Shown in pieces: positions 8,106-17,176 of a DNA stretch of 64,000 bases (the stretch's first letter is position 1; each line of letters starts with the position of its first letter). The notes beneath the pieces are model-generated. The model did no database searches, was not told where the DNA came from, and saw only the letters and a program-made list of their open reading frames with translations. Origin of the DNA: JAZOTM01 sp045657625 (lineage in GTDB: Bacteria > Bacillota > Clostridia > Lachnospirales > Lachnospiraceae); NCBI GenBank assembly GCA_045657625.1, contig JAZOTM010000009.1:62001-126000 (forward strand). The letters run 5' to 3'. A program made the translations under genes and the position numbers.

Positions 8106-9191
8106 TTATACTTCTTCAGTTTTCTTTTTTGAAACAGTCTCTTTTTTCTCTGCTTCCGGTTCTACCACATCATCACCAATCTCATAGTGTGCACGTACAA
8201 TCTTCTCAATATCTGCGCAAATCTGTGGGTTGTCACGCAAAAACTGCTTTGCATTTTCACGTCCCTGGCCAATCTTGTCTCCATTGTACGCAAACCAAGC
8301 ACCGGATTTCTGAATCACATCAATATCCACAGCAAGATCCAGCAAATCTCCTTCTTTGGAAATACCCTTTCCAAACATAATATCAAATTCTGCTTCCTTG
8401 AATGGAGGTGCAATCTTATTCTTTACAACCTTAACTCTGGTACGGTTACCGATAATCTCTCCACCCTGCTTCAAAGACTCAATACGACGAATATCCATAC
8501 GTACGGAAGAATAGAACTTCAATGCTCGACCACCTGTCGTTGTCTCAGGGTTACCGAACATAACACCAATCTTTTCACGTAACTGATTGATAAAGATAAC
8601 CACACAATCCGTTTTACTAATCACAGCAGTCAATTTACGAAGCGCCTGAGACATCAAACGAGCCTGTAATCCCATATGAGAATCACCCATGTCTCCGTCG
8701 ATTTCTGCCTTTGGCACAAGCGCAGCAACAGAGTCTACAATCACGATATCAACAGCACCGGAACGCACCATTGTCTCACAGATTTCCAAAGCCTGTTCCC
8801 CACTATCCGGCTGAGAAATATATAAGTTGTCGATATCAACACCAATATTCTTTGCATATACCGGATCGAGCGCATGCTCTGCATCAATAAATCCTGCAAT
8901 ACCGCCTCTCTTCTGTACTTCTGCAACTGCGTGCAAAGCAACAGTTGTCTTACCACTGGATTCCGGTCCATACATCTCGATAATACGTCCCTTTGGAAGT
9001 CCTCCAAGTCCAAGAGCTATGTCCAAACTAATAGAACCTGTAGGAACAGTCTCTACATTCATATTTACAGTTGGATCACCTAATTTCATAACAGATCCTT
9101 TACCATACTGTTTTTCAATCTGTGAAATAGCGGCATCCAACGCTTTTAACTTTTCTTCTTTTGCTACATCATTCTTTGTATCTCTTGCCAT
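8106..9191 (-). CDS. recA: Recombinase RecA
   Basis: This is the DNA strand-exchange protein and SOS co-protease. The 361-residue product carries Walker A GPESSGKTT (about residues 71-79), the Walker B strand DIVIVDSVAALVPKAE, loop L1/L2 sequence INQLREKIGVMFGNPETTTGG, and an acidic/basic tail ending KKTEEV. Length is normal and no intein or frameshift is present. A LexA-type operator lies between its promoter and start. It is the first gene of recA-recX. Confidence 0.98.
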   Translation of the reverse strand: MARDTKNDVAKEEKLKALDAAISQIEKQYGKGSVMKLGDPTVNMNVETVPTGSISLDIALGLGGLPKGRIIEMYGPESSGKTTVALHAVAEVQKRGGIAGFIDAEHALDPVYAKNIGVDIDNLYISQPDSGEQALEICETMVRSGAVDIVIVDSVAALVPKAEIDGDMGDSHMGLQARLMSQALRKLTAVISKTDCVVIFINQLREKIGVMFGNPETTTGGRALKFYSSVRMDIRRIESLKQGGEIIGNRTRVKVVKNKIAPPFKEAEFDIMFGKGISKEGDLLDLAVDIDVIQKSGAWFAYNGDKIGQGRENAKQFLRDNPQICADIEKIVRAHYEIGDDVVEPEAEKKETVSKKKTEEV

Positions 9192-9206
9192 AACGTTCTC
9201 CTTTTC

Positions 9207-9220
9207 CGAACTAATGTTCG
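9207..9220 (-). promoter_or_regulatory. LexA (SOS) box in front of recA
   Basis: CGAACTAATGTTCG is a 14-base palindrome with arms CGAAC and GTTCG. It fits the Gram-positive LexA consensus CGAACRNRYGTTYG in its conserved arms. It lies between the -10 box and the recA start, where bound LexA would block transcription. Confidence 0.85.
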
Positions 9221-9232
9221 TGTTCTTTAATT

Positions 9233-9261
9233 ATAGTATATTACTTTATTTTGGATGTCAA
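9233..9261 (-). promoter_or_regulatory. recA promoter
   Basis: On the minus strand TTGACA (9256-9261) and TACTAT (9233-9238) are 17 bases apart. The LexA box starts 13 bases downstream of the -10 hexamer. Confidence 0.75.
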
Positions 9262-9312
9262 TAAAAATGTGGTACATGAAGTGGTATTTTTTTTGGCTAT
9301 TATCAATATTTG

Positions 9313-9335
9313 AATTCTCTTAGCCGGCTTTGGAC
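9313..9335 (-). other. Intergenic motif shared with the luxS upstream region
   Basis: In the recA-prfC gap (9192-9506) the minus strand reads GTCC-AAA-GC-CGGCTAAGAGAATT. Nearly the same string, GTCC-TTT-GC-TGGCTAAGAGAATT, is on the plus strand at 39460-39482. Both sites are intergenic. Apart from this motif, the recA promoter and hairpins, I see nothing else in this 316-base gap. Confidence 0.4.
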
Positions 9336-9384
9336 ATTTACAGTCACCGGGCAGGAAATTTGGCGAAGATTTCCCCCCAACAAA

Positions 9385-9410
9385 ATAGACCTGCTTAAAA
9401 GCAGGTCTAT
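9385..9410 (-). terminator. Hairpin downstream of prfC
   Basis: A perfect 11-bp stem (ATAGACCTGCT / AGCAGGTCTAT) lies about 100 bases past the prfC stop. The following T tract is poor on either strand. A weaker A/T stem with a T run (9443-9460) lies closer to the gene. One of the two probably ends the prfC transcript. Confidence 0.5.
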
Positions 9411-9506
9411 CGTAACACACTTTATCTCTCCCCTCCTAATAAAAAAAGTGGAAACTTTTTCGCATTTTTCTAGGCTTGGCAGAGAAAATTTTATATTTTT
9501 TAATAT

Positions 9507-11099
9507 TTAGTTCTTGCTGAATTCGGTTAACTGCAAGTTTTCGTTGCGGTCCAAAGTCATGCCAACGCTCCAAGCGTTTACAAAGAGCAACAATGGATTG
9601 CCCTTCATGTCCACAACCTTCTTCATATCGGATGTACCCTGAATCTTTTCTACATCCACTTCTTCCTTGTTTGCAATCCAACGAATGTGTTCGTATGGAA
9701 GGTTTTCCAGACGAATTTCTACGTTGTATTCGTTTTCCAAACGGAATTTCAAAACATCAAACTGTAAGACACCGACAACACCGACGATGATTTCCTCCAT
9801 ACCAGACTGGAATTCCTGGAAAATCTGAATTGCACCTTCCTGAGCAATCTGGGTCACGCCCTTTACAAACTGCTTACGCTTCATGGTATCCAGCTGGCGC
9901 ACTCTTGCAAAATGCTCCGGTGCAAACGTCGGAATTCCTTCAAATTCGATGTTTTCTTTTGCAGTGGTAATGGTGTCACCAATAGAGAAAATACCCGGAT
10001 CAAAAACACCGATAATATCCCCCGCATAGGCCTCTTCTACGATTTTACGGTCATCTGCCATCATCTGCTGAGGCTGAGATAATTTCATGGTTTTATTGCC
10101 CTGAATATGCTTTACTTCCATGCCGGCTTCGAATTTACCGGAACAGATACGCATAAAGGCAATACGGTCACGATGATTTTTATTCATATTCGCCTGAATT
10201 TTAAACACAAAGGCAGAAAAATCAGGAGAAAATGGATCTACTTCCCCAATGCTGGACATACGAGGCAATGGAGAATAAGTCATCTTTAAGAAGTGTTTCA
10301 AAAAGGTTTCTACACCAAAGTTTGTCAAAGCAGAACCAAAGAATACCGGAGACAATTCACCCTTAGAAACAAGGTCCATATCAAATTCTGCACTGGCACC
10401 GTCTAAGAGCTCGATTTCATCCATTAACGTTTGCTTAAAGGATGCACCGATTTCTTCTTCACACATTGGGTCATCAATGTCATATTCTTTTCCAACACCT
10501 TCCTTGGTACCCTTCAAGGTATCTTGGAACGTCATGACTTTCTTGGTGTTTCGATCATAAACACCCTTAAAATTCTTTCCGGAACCAATTGGCCAATTGA
10601 TTGGGCAAGTTGCAATTCCAAGTTCTTTTTCAATTTCATCCAACAATTCAAACGTATCGTTGGCATCACGATCCATTTTGTTGATAAAGGTAAAAATCGG
10701 AATATGTCTCATGACACAAACCTTAAAAAGCTTTCTGGTCTGTGCCTCGACACCCTTGCTTCCGTCAATGACCATTACCGCAGAATCCGCAGCCATCAAA
10801 GTACGATAGGTATCTTCCGAGAAGTCCTGATGTCCCGGTGTATCCAAAATATTGATGCAATAACCATCATAGTTAAACTGAAGTACCGAGGATGTTACAG
10901 AAATACCTCTCTGCTTTTCAATTTCCATCCAGTCAGAAACTGTGTGTCTTGCAGTTGCCTTTCCTTTTACAGAACCGGCTAAATTAATAGCTCCACCATA
11001 AAGCAAAAACTTTTCTGTTAAAGTCGTTTTTCCGGCATCCGGATGGGAAATAATGGCGAAGGTTCTTCTTTTTTCTATTTCTTTCTTTAAATCTGCCAC
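9507..11099 (-). CDS. prfC: Peptide chain release factor 3
   Basis: This GTPase recycles RF1/RF2 after peptide release. The 530-residue product has the G1 loop SHPDAGKTT (about residues 18-26), GISVTSSV (G2), the G3 motif DTPGHQDFSEDT that marks RF3, and NKMDRD (G4). The RF3 C-terminal domain follows and ends near LQLTEFSKN. The start is a GTG at 11099 with GAGGAGG six bases upstream. It is transcribed alone. Length and motifs are complete. Confidence 0.95.
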   Translation of the reverse strand: MADLKKEIEKRRTFAIISHPDAGKTTLTEKFLLYGGAINLAGSVKGKATARHTVSDWMEIEKQRGISVTSSVLQFNYDGYCINILDTPGHQDFSEDTYRTLMAADSAVMVIDGSKGVEAQTRKLFKVCVMRHIPIFTFINKMDRDANDTFELLDEIEKELGIATCPINWPIGSGKNFKGVYDRNTKKVMTFQDTLKGTKEGVGKEYDIDDPMCEEEIGASFKQTLMDEIELLDGASAEFDMDLVSKGELSPVFFGSALTNFGVETFLKHFLKMTYSPLPRMSSIGEVDPFSPDFSAFVFKIQANMNKNHRDRIAFMRICSGKFEAGMEVKHIQGNKTMKLSQPQQMMADDRKIVEEAYAGDIIGVFDPGIFSIGDTITTAKENIEFEGIPTFAPEHFARVRQLDTMKRKQFVKGVTQIAQEGAIQIFQEFQSGMEEIIVGVVGVLQFDVLKFRLENEYNVEIRLENLPYEHIRWIANKEEVDVEKIQGTSDMKKVVDMKGNPLLLFVNAWSVGMTLDRNENLQLTEFSKN

Positions 11100-11210
11100 A
11101 GCGGCCTCCTCATAATTTGTTTTCTATCTTAAATGCAACTCTGTATTTTTTATAATAAGTCATGCAATGGTTTTTTATGTCATAGGGATGAAATTCCCCA
11201 TCACATAAAA

Positions 11211-11234
11211 AGAGCATGTCCGCAGACATGCTCT
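11211..11234 (-). terminator. Terminator of rpsU
   Basis: The stem AGAGCATGTC / GACATGCTCT with a CGCA loop starts a few bases past the rpsU stop. It continues into five T residues on the minus strand. Confidence 0.88.
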
Positions 11235-11240
11235 CCAATA

Positions 11241-11417
11241 CTAATTGTATTTTCTTTTTCTAGCTGCTTCAGACTTCTTCTTACGTCTTACGCTTGGCTT
11301 TTCGTAATGTTCTCTTTTACGAATCTCCTGCTGGATTCCAGCCTTTGCGCAATTTCTCTTGAATCTACGTAATGCGCTATCTAAAGTCTCGTTTTCTTTT
11401 ACAGTAACACTAGACAT
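11241..11417 (-). CDS. rpsU: 30S ribosomal protein S21
   Basis: A 58-residue, very basic protein with the S21 pattern: MSSVTVKENETLDSALRRFK at the N-terminus, RNCAKAGIQQEIRKREHYEK, and a Lys/Arg-rich tail ending KKKSEAARKRKYN. S21 helps initiation by the small ribosomal subunit near the anti-Shine-Dalgarno. The ATG at 11417 is preceded by GGAGGGAGG-like sequence. It stands as a single gene with its own terminator between alaS and prfC. Confidence 0.95.
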   Translation of the reverse strand: MSSVTVKENETLDSALRRFKRNCAKAGIQQEIRKREHYEKPSVRRKKKSEAARKRKYN

Positions 11418-11542
11418 AATTCACACCTAACCTCCCTCCAGTTGTTTACTTGTGCATATTCAACTGATTGGGTATATTCTTTGCACTAGAAAATATTTTA
11501 TCATACATTCCGGTTCTGTCAAGTGATTTATCAAAATTTTTC

Positions 11543-14200
11543 TTAAGAAATCATTCCTGCCAAAACGTCCTGTGTAGCGGCAATTGCTTCCGGAATGCCT
11601 TCCGGTTTCTTACCTCCGGCCTGTGCCATATTTGGACGGCCACCGCCGCCTCCGCCTACAAGAGCTGCAATACCCTTTATCAAGTTACCGGCATGTGCGC
11701 CTTTTTCCATAGCGCCATCTGTAGCCATAGCAATTAAGTTTACCTTTCCGTCTACGCCGGAAGCTAAAACTACGACACCTTCGCCGATTTTTGCCTTTAA
11801 TTGATCGCCTAAATCGCGAAGACCATTCATATCTACGCCATCTACCTGTGCAGCCAAGAGTTTCACACCCTTTACTTCCACAAGACGATCCATAACATCG
11901 CCCAATGCATCCTTTGCGGCCTTGCTCTTCAAAGATTCTAATTCAGAATTCAATTCTTTGATTTCAGCCTGCATATGCATGATACGATCTGTTAAGTTTG
12001 CAGGTGTGGTCTTTGCTGCTTTTGCAGCTTCTGCCAAATCCTGTTCCAACTTCTTGTAATAGTTCAAAACATTGTCGCCGGTAAGGGCTTCAATTCTACG
12101 AACACCCGCTGCAACACCACTTTCAGATAAAATCTTGAAGGTAGTGATTTCAGATGTATTTGCTACGTGAGTACCACCACAGAATTCTTTCGAGTAGTCT
12201 CCCATGGAAACGACACGTACCTTTTCATCGTACTTCTCGCCAAACAAAGCCATAGCACCGGTCTTCTTTGCTTCTTCAATGCTCATCACGTCTGTCTGAA
12301 CCGGAATTGCCTCTGCGATTTTTTCATTAACAGCCTTTTCTACTGCTTCGATTTCCTCTGCAGTCATAGCCTGGAAATGACTAAAGTCAAAACGGGTTCT
12401 TTCGCTATCCTGATAAGAACCGGCCTGCTCTACGTGTGTACCTAAGACATCACGAAGTGCCTTCTGCAATAAGTGTGTTGCAGAATGATTGCGGCAAGTT
12501 TTCTTACGCAAATCAGCGTCTACTTTCAAAGTAACGGTATCAGAAAGTTTTAACATACCGGAAACCATCTTTCCAATATGACCAACCTTTCCACCCATTA
12601 ATTTTACAGTATCTTCTACAAGGAATTCGCCATCCTTTGAAACGATCACACCCTTGTCCCCCTGCTGACCACCCATGGTAGCATAAAATACTGTTTCGCC
12701 GGTAATAATGGTACCAACCTGACCTTCTGTCAACGCATCTACCACTTCATCTTCTGTAGTAAGCGCTAAAATAGAAGATTCGTTTTCTAATTTATCATAA
12801 CCAACAAACTGAGAAGTGATTGCCGGATTCAAAGATTCGTATACCGTCACATCTGCTCCCATGTAGTTGGTCACTTTACGAGCTTTACGAGCCTTATTTC
12901 TCTGCTCTTCCATGCAAGCCTTAAAGCCAGCTTCGTCATAAGAGAAGCCCTTTTCTTCTAAGATTTCTGCTGTTAAATCAACAGGGAAACCATAGGTATC
13001 ATATAACTTGAAGGTGTTTTCTCCGGAAAGAACTTTTTCTCCATTTGCTTCCATGGTGCTTTCCATTTCTTCCAAAATAGCAAGACCCTGATCCAATGTT
13101 TTGCTGAATTTATCTTCTTCCTGTGTCAAAACATTCAAAATGAAGGTTTTCTTTTCTTCTAATTCCGGATATCCATCTTTGCTTTCATTGATCACTGTCT
13201 GTGCCAATTCTGCAAGGAAAGCCCCTTCAATGCCAAGAATCTTTCCGTGTCTTGCGGCACGACGAATAATACGACGGAGTACATATCCTCTTCCCTCGTT
13301 TGAAGGCATGATACCGTCGGAAACCATAAAAGTAGAAGAACGAATATGATCTGTAATCAAACGAATAGAAACATCATCCAGCGCATCTACCTGATAAGTC
13401 TTCTTGGACAATTCACAGACCTTATCACGAATTGCTTTCATGGTGTCTACGTCAAATACAGAATCCACATCCTGCATAACAACTGCAAGACGTTCCAATC
13501 CCATACCGGTATCGATGTTTTTTTGTATCAATTCGGTATAATTGCCTTTTCCGTCATTTTCAAACTGGGTAAAGACATTATTCCATACTTCCATGTAACG
13601 ATCACAATCGCAGCCTACTTTACAATCTGCTTTGCCGCAGCCATATTTTTCTCCGCGATCGTAATAAATTTCAGAACAAGGACCGCATGGACCGGCACCA
13701 TGTTCCCAGAAGTTATCGCATTCACCGGTTTCCGGGTCACGATAAAAACGAGTGATTTTATCTGCCGGCACGCCGATTTCCTTTGTCCATATTTCAAACG
13801 CTTCTTCGTCTTCTCCGTAAATAGATGGATATAATCTTTCCGGATCCAATTCCAAAACCTTTGTCAAAAATTCCCAAGACCAGGCAATGGCCTCATGTTT
13901 AAAGTAATCGCCAAAGGAGAAGTTTCCGAGCATCTCAAAAAAAGTAAGATGTCTGGCTGTCTTACCTACATTTTCAATATCACCTGTACGAATACATTTC
14001 TGGCAGGTGGTTACTCTTCTCTTTGGTGGAATCTCCTGGCCGGTAAAATATGGCTTCAAAGGTGCCATGCCGGCATTAATCAATAACAAACTGTTATCAT
14101 TGTGTGGTACCAATGAAAAACTGTTCATTCTAAGATGTTCCTTGCTTTCAAAAAATTCAAGGTACATCCTTCTCAAATCATTTACTCCGTATTGCTTCAC
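11543..14200 (-). CDS. alaS: Alanine-tRNA ligase
   Basis: It charges tRNA-Ala and edits mischarged Ser/Gly. The 885-residue enzyme has the class II catalytic core (LLINAGMAPLKPYF, HLTFFEMLGNFSFGDYF near residues 38-100), and the tRNA-recognition part. The editing domain has the zinc ligands HSATHLLQ and CGGTHV. The C-terminal C-Ala/DHHA1 domain ends in the glycine run VGGGGGGRPNMAQAGG. A four-cysteine insertion (CGKADCKVGCDCDRY, near residue 190) sits in the catalytic domain. The start is a GTG with TTGGAGG upstream. No T-box leader is seen, and a small membrane-protein gene lies 29 bases upstream. Confidence 0.97.
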   Translation of the reverse strand: MKQYGVNDLRRMYLEFFESKEHLRMNSFSLVPHNDNSLLLINAGMAPLKPYFTGQEIPPKRRVTTCQKCIRTGDIENVGKTARHLTFFEMLGNFSFGDYFKHEAIAWSWEFLTKVLELDPERLYPSIYGEDEEAFEIWTKEIGVPADKITRFYRDPETGECDNFWEHGAGPCGPCSEIYYDRGEKYGCGKADCKVGCDCDRYMEVWNNVFTQFENDGKGNYTELIQKNIDTGMGLERLAVVMQDVDSVFDVDTMKAIRDKVCELSKKTYQVDALDDVSIRLITDHIRSSTFMVSDGIMPSNEGRGYVLRRIIRRAARHGKILGIEGAFLAELAQTVINESKDGYPELEEKKTFILNVLTQEEDKFSKTLDQGLAILEEMESTMEANGEKVLSGENTFKLYDTYGFPVDLTAEILEEKGFSYDEAGFKACMEEQRNKARKARKVTNYMGADVTVYESLNPAITSQFVGYDKLENESSILALTTEDEVVDALTEGQVGTIITGETVFYATMGGQQGDKGVIVSKDGEFLVEDTVKLMGGKVGHIGKMVSGMLKLSDTVTLKVDADLRKKTCRNHSATHLLQKALRDVLGTHVEQAGSYQDSERTRFDFSHFQAMTAEEIEAVEKAVNEKIAEAIPVQTDVMSIEEAKKTGAMALFGEKYDEKVRVVSMGDYSKEFCGGTHVANTSEITTFKILSESGVAAGVRRIEALTGDNVLNYYKKLEQDLAEAAKAAKTTPANLTDRIMHMQAEIKELNSELESLKSKAAKDALGDVMDRLVEVKGVKLLAAQVDGVDMNGLRDLGDQLKAKIGEGVVVLASGVDGKVNLIAMATDGAMEKGAHAGNLIKGIAALVGGGGGGRPNMAQAGGKKPEGIPEAIAATQDVLAGMIS

Positions 14201-14229
14201 AACTAACCTCCAAGACTTGCAAAAAAGCT

Positions 14230-14394
14230 CTAGTTCTCAGCTTTTTCCTCATTTTCGGACGCGGCTGCAGCAGCCAAATCCTTTGCGTCCTTATTCGCAC
14301 GCAATTTCTTGCCGGCAAATACACCGCAAACGGCGATTGCCATCAAAATAATCATAATAATGAAATACTGCAAAAAACTCGCTAAAAATGCCAT
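14230..14394 (-). CDS. Small single-pass membrane protein next to alaS
   Basis: The product is 54 residues. It has one hydrophobic helix (about residues 5-27, rich in Ile, Met, Phe), then a short basic stretch (KKLRANKDAKD) and an Ala/Glu tail. This layout suggests an N-out, C-in membrane peptide. AAAAGGAGG precedes the ATG at 14394 with good spacing. I do not know its function. It lies between the MBL-fold gene and alaS on the same strand, so it may share their transcript. Confidence 0.75.
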   Translation of the reverse strand: MAFLASFLQYFIIMIILMAIAVCGVFAGKKLRANKDAKDLAAAAASENEEKAEN

Positions 14395-14456
14395 GGTAAA
14401 ATCCTCCTTTTGATAGTGCCATAACTTGTTTATTATAAAATAGTTCACACTACTTT

Positions 14457-15278
14457 TCAATATTGTTCTTGGCGAATTCCCACTTCTGCAGGGGGACAAA
14501 GTTCCACATAACTGGTGACTTTCCCGTCCTCGAATTCAAACACCTGATTTTCATCGGTGATTTCCATCACGCGCTCTGCAAAAGCTGCATTGTCACATCG
14601 CTCTTTCCATCTTTGTATATTGGAATAATCTCGCCACATATGCATAGGAAACACATAGGGACAAGAAGTATTCTTCATAAAGTAATCAAACCCTTGAAAA
14701 GCAAATTCTTTTTGACGCGGGTCCATTACAACAAAGGCTGCATGGATGGGTTTCTCCTTCAAATAGGAAACCTGTCTTTTGTATTCTCTTCGACTCTTCC
14801 CGTTAATCAAATCTCCGGCCCCTTCCATGGACCAATCATTCAAATCTCCGGAGTGGTAAAAACATTTCCCCTCTGCCTGCACATAATAGGCAACACCCGC
14901 ATCGGTAGAACGTAAGGTGTGAATCTTCACATCTTCTATTTCGTAATCCTTACTATCCGTCACATAGCAAAGGTGTTCTTTTAAACGCTCTACGTCAAAG
15001 CCATGTTTTCGTAAAAAATTCGGAGATGCTTTTGCATCCTTAGATACCACAAAGGTCACATTCGGATAACGATCCAGCAACCGATAATTATCCAAATCAA
15101 AATGATCCCGATGCTTGTGTGAGGCGAAAAAAAGAATCTTTTTCTCTAACGAAAGCTCCGGTAAAAAACCTTGAAATCCCACTTCTGAAACCTGGTTTTT
15201 GTCGAAATAATCAAATACCAAGATATGTTCTTCTAATTCAATGATGAAACTACTATGATGTATAAATATAATTTTCAT
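14457..15278 (-). CDS. MBL-fold metal-dependent hydrolase
   Basis: The 273-residue protein starts with a beta strand, KIIFIHHSSFIIEL. The metal motif SHKHRDHFD (about residues 53-61) matches the HxHxDH site of the metallo-beta-lactamase fold. The later HSGDLNDW and PMHMWRDY supply further ligands. This resembles the UlaG/UPF0173 branch that acts on small molecules, but the substrate is unknown. It is the first gene of a likely three-gene run with the small membrane protein and alaS. Confidence 0.85.
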   Translation of the reverse strand: MKIIFIHHSSFIIELEEHILVFDYFDKNQVSEVGFQGFLPELSLEKKILFFASHKHRDHFDLDNYRLLDRYPNVTFVVSKDAKASPNFLRKHGFDVERLKEHLCYVTDSKDYEIEDVKIHTLRSTDAGVAYYVQAEGKCFYHSGDLNDWSMEGAGDLINGKSRREYKRQVSYLKEKPIHAAFVVMDPRQKEFAFQGFDYFMKNTSCPYVFPMHMWRDYSNIQRWKERCDNAAFAERVMEITDENQVFEFEDGKVTSYVELCPPAEVGIRQEQY

Positions 15279-15373
15279 ACCTTTTATTTTATCACATTTC
15301 TTTCATTATGAAAAAGAATTTCCTCTCACATGGCGTTTTTCCTATCGCAAAATTCTCTACGATAGAAAAGAAA

Positions 15374-15405
15374 GAGTCGCTTTCCAATCTGTTTGAAAGC
15401 GACTC
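15374..15405 (-). terminator. Terminator of malQ
   Basis: A perfect 11-bp stem (GAGTCGCTTTC / GAAAGCGACTC) lies seven bases after the malQ stop. It is followed on the minus strand by TTTCTTTTCT. Confidence 0.85.
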
Positions 15406-15411
15406 CCCAAA

Positions 15412-16941
15412 TTATTTCTTTTTCTTTGTGCTCTTCTTTGCCGGTTTTTTCGGCTCCGTCAAAGGATTGAAACGTGCATAAATTTTCATATTCTCGCAAA
15501 CTTTTTTTGCAAGGGTCTTATTGTAAGTGCCCTTCTTTGCACGCCATTTCCAGTTGGTTCCCAAAGTAGAAGGAATATTCATACGTGCTTCTGAGCCAAG
15601 ACCAAGCAAATCCTGCATGGTGACAATGGTCAAATCCGCAACACTGGCCCATGCGCCCTTCATCATGCCCCAATTGTATCCTTCTTCCTCTGTCAAACGT
15701 AAATATTCTTTTGCAAATTTTACGCTTTCCTTTGGAGCGGTATCAAACCAGCCCATAATAGTATCGTTGTCATGGGTTCCGGTATAAACGACACAATTCT
15801 TGATGTAATTGTGTGGCAAATAGTCACCGTCTTCTCTGGAATCAAAAGCAAACTGTGTTACCTTCATGCCCGGGAATCCGGAATCCTGTACCAGTTTAAT
15901 GACCGATGGAGTCAAGAATCCCAAATCTTCTACAATGATATCCAATTTGCCTAAATTCTTCTCTAATGTGCGGAATAAAGACATTCCCGGTCCTTTTTTC
16001 CACTTTCCGTTCTTTGCGGTCTTGTCCTTTGCAGGGATTGCATAATAAGAATCAAATCCACGGAAATGATCGATACGAATCACATCATAAAGTTCAGACA
16101 TTGCTTTCATACGTCTGGTCCAGAACTGGAATCCATCCTTTTTCATCACATTCCAGCGGAACAAAGGATTGCCCCAAAGCTGTCCGTCTTCGCTAAATGC
16201 ATCCGGTGGGCATCCAGCCACCTCTATCATTTGTAAGTTTTTATCTAAATAGAACTGATCTGGATTTGCCCACACATCAGAACTATCTCCCGCAACATAA
16301 ATCGGCACATCGCCAATAATGGAAATTCCGTTTTCATGCGCATATTTTTTTAACGCATCCCACTGTTTGTAGAACCAATACTGTAAGGTCTGGTAAAAAT
16401 CCATATCGGCTTGCAACTCTGTCTTTGCCTGTTTCATGGCTTTTTCTTCACGGAAACGAAGCTCGTCTTCCCATTCCATCCAAGAAATTCCGCCCTTGGA
16501 ATCCTTGATTGCCATAAACAAACTATAATCTTCCAACCAATCTTTATTCTTCTTGCAAAAACTTGCATAATCCTTTGGTGCGTTCTTGCTGAACTTCTCA
16601 TGTGCTTTTCTTAATACACGAAATCTGCTTTCATAAAGGACACCATAATCCACATACTCCTCGTTGTCTCCCCAGTTCTCGGATGTAATGTCTTTCTTCG
16701 TCAAGTAGCCTTCTTCTACCAATGTATCCAAATCTATGAAATAAGGATTTCCTGCAAAGCTGGAAAAGGATTGATAAGGAGAATCTCCATAACTTGTCGG
16801 GCATACCGGCAGCATCTGCCAATATGTCTGTCCACTCTCTCTTAAAAAATCCACAAATTTTCTTGCCTCTTCTCCCATGGTACCAATACCATACGGTGAT
16901 GCCAAAGAAGAAATATGCATTAATATTCCACTCTTTCTCAT
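15412..16941 (-). CDS. malQ: 4-Alpha-glucanotransferase (amylomaltase)
   Basis: A GH77 enzyme that moves alpha-1,4-glucan segments between maltodextrins. The 509 residues are normal for the bacterial amylomaltase. Visible are the N-terminal SGILMHISSLASPYGIGT, GDVPIYVAGDSSDVWANP, and the nucleophile region YDVIRIDHFRGFDSYYAIP. The acid/base region IVEDLGFLTP and TGTHDNDTIMGWF follow. The C-terminus has a Lys-rich tail (KKPAKKSTKKKK), which is unusual but harmless. It fits with the glycogen-debranching gene at 35-37 kb in glucan breakdown. Confidence 0.95.
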   Translation of the reverse strand: MRKSGILMHISSLASPYGIGTMGEEARKFVDFLRESGQTYWQMLPVCPTSYGDSPYQSFSSFAGNPYFIDLDTLVEEGYLTKKDITSENWGDNEEYVDYGVLYESRFRVLRKAHEKFSKNAPKDYASFCKKNKDWLEDYSLFMAIKDSKGGISWMEWEDELRFREEKAMKQAKTELQADMDFYQTLQYWFYKQWDALKKYAHENGISIIGDVPIYVAGDSSDVWANPDQFYLDKNLQMIEVAGCPPDAFSEDGQLWGNPLFRWNVMKKDGFQFWTRRMKAMSELYDVIRIDHFRGFDSYYAIPAKDKTAKNGKWKKGPGMSLFRTLEKNLGKLDIIVEDLGFLTPSVIKLVQDSGFPGMKVTQFAFDSREDGDYLPHNYIKNCVVYTGTHDNDTIMGWFDTAPKESVKFAKEYLRLTEEEGYNWGMMKGAWASVADLTIVTMQDLLGLGSEARMNIPSTLGTNWKWRAKKGTYNKTLAKKVCENMKIYARFNPLTEPKKPAKKSTKKKK

Positions 16942-17120
16942 GATGTCCTCCTCATACTCTCTATGTATCCCATTATCATAGATTTCTTTGGAAACCGCAA
17001 TATTACACGGTTTTTTCCACTTTCTGACTAATTTTCCCTTCCGGTTTTTGTCTATTTTTTAACCAAAGCACTTCTTTTTTTTCGAAAAAAATTTCGTAAA
17101 TTTTCGGAATAGAATTCGTG

Positions 17121-17126
17121 TATAAT
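17121..17126 (+). promoter_or_regulatory. -10 box in front of the ClC gene
   Basis: TATAAT at 17121-17126 lies 50 bases before the ClC start in an A/T-rich gap. No good -35 hexamer sits at the right distance, so only the -10 element is called. Confidence 0.4.
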
Positions 17127-17176
17127 ATTTTCTAGGTTTTTTGAACCTTTTTACTTTTTTTTACGAGGAATTGTTT

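Noticed and set aside
9300..9360. Cobalamin riboswitch on the minus strand (GTGACTGTAAATG followed by AGCCGG recalls a B12 box)
   Set aside because: The rest of the cobalamin core is not present, and the next gene in that direction is recA with its own promoter. The likeness is too weak.
12890..13700. Insertion or damage in alaS from its extra Cys cluster (CGKADCKVGCDCDRY)
   Set aside because: The frame is open with all motifs in order, and similar Cys-rich inserts are known in AlaRS of Firmicutes.
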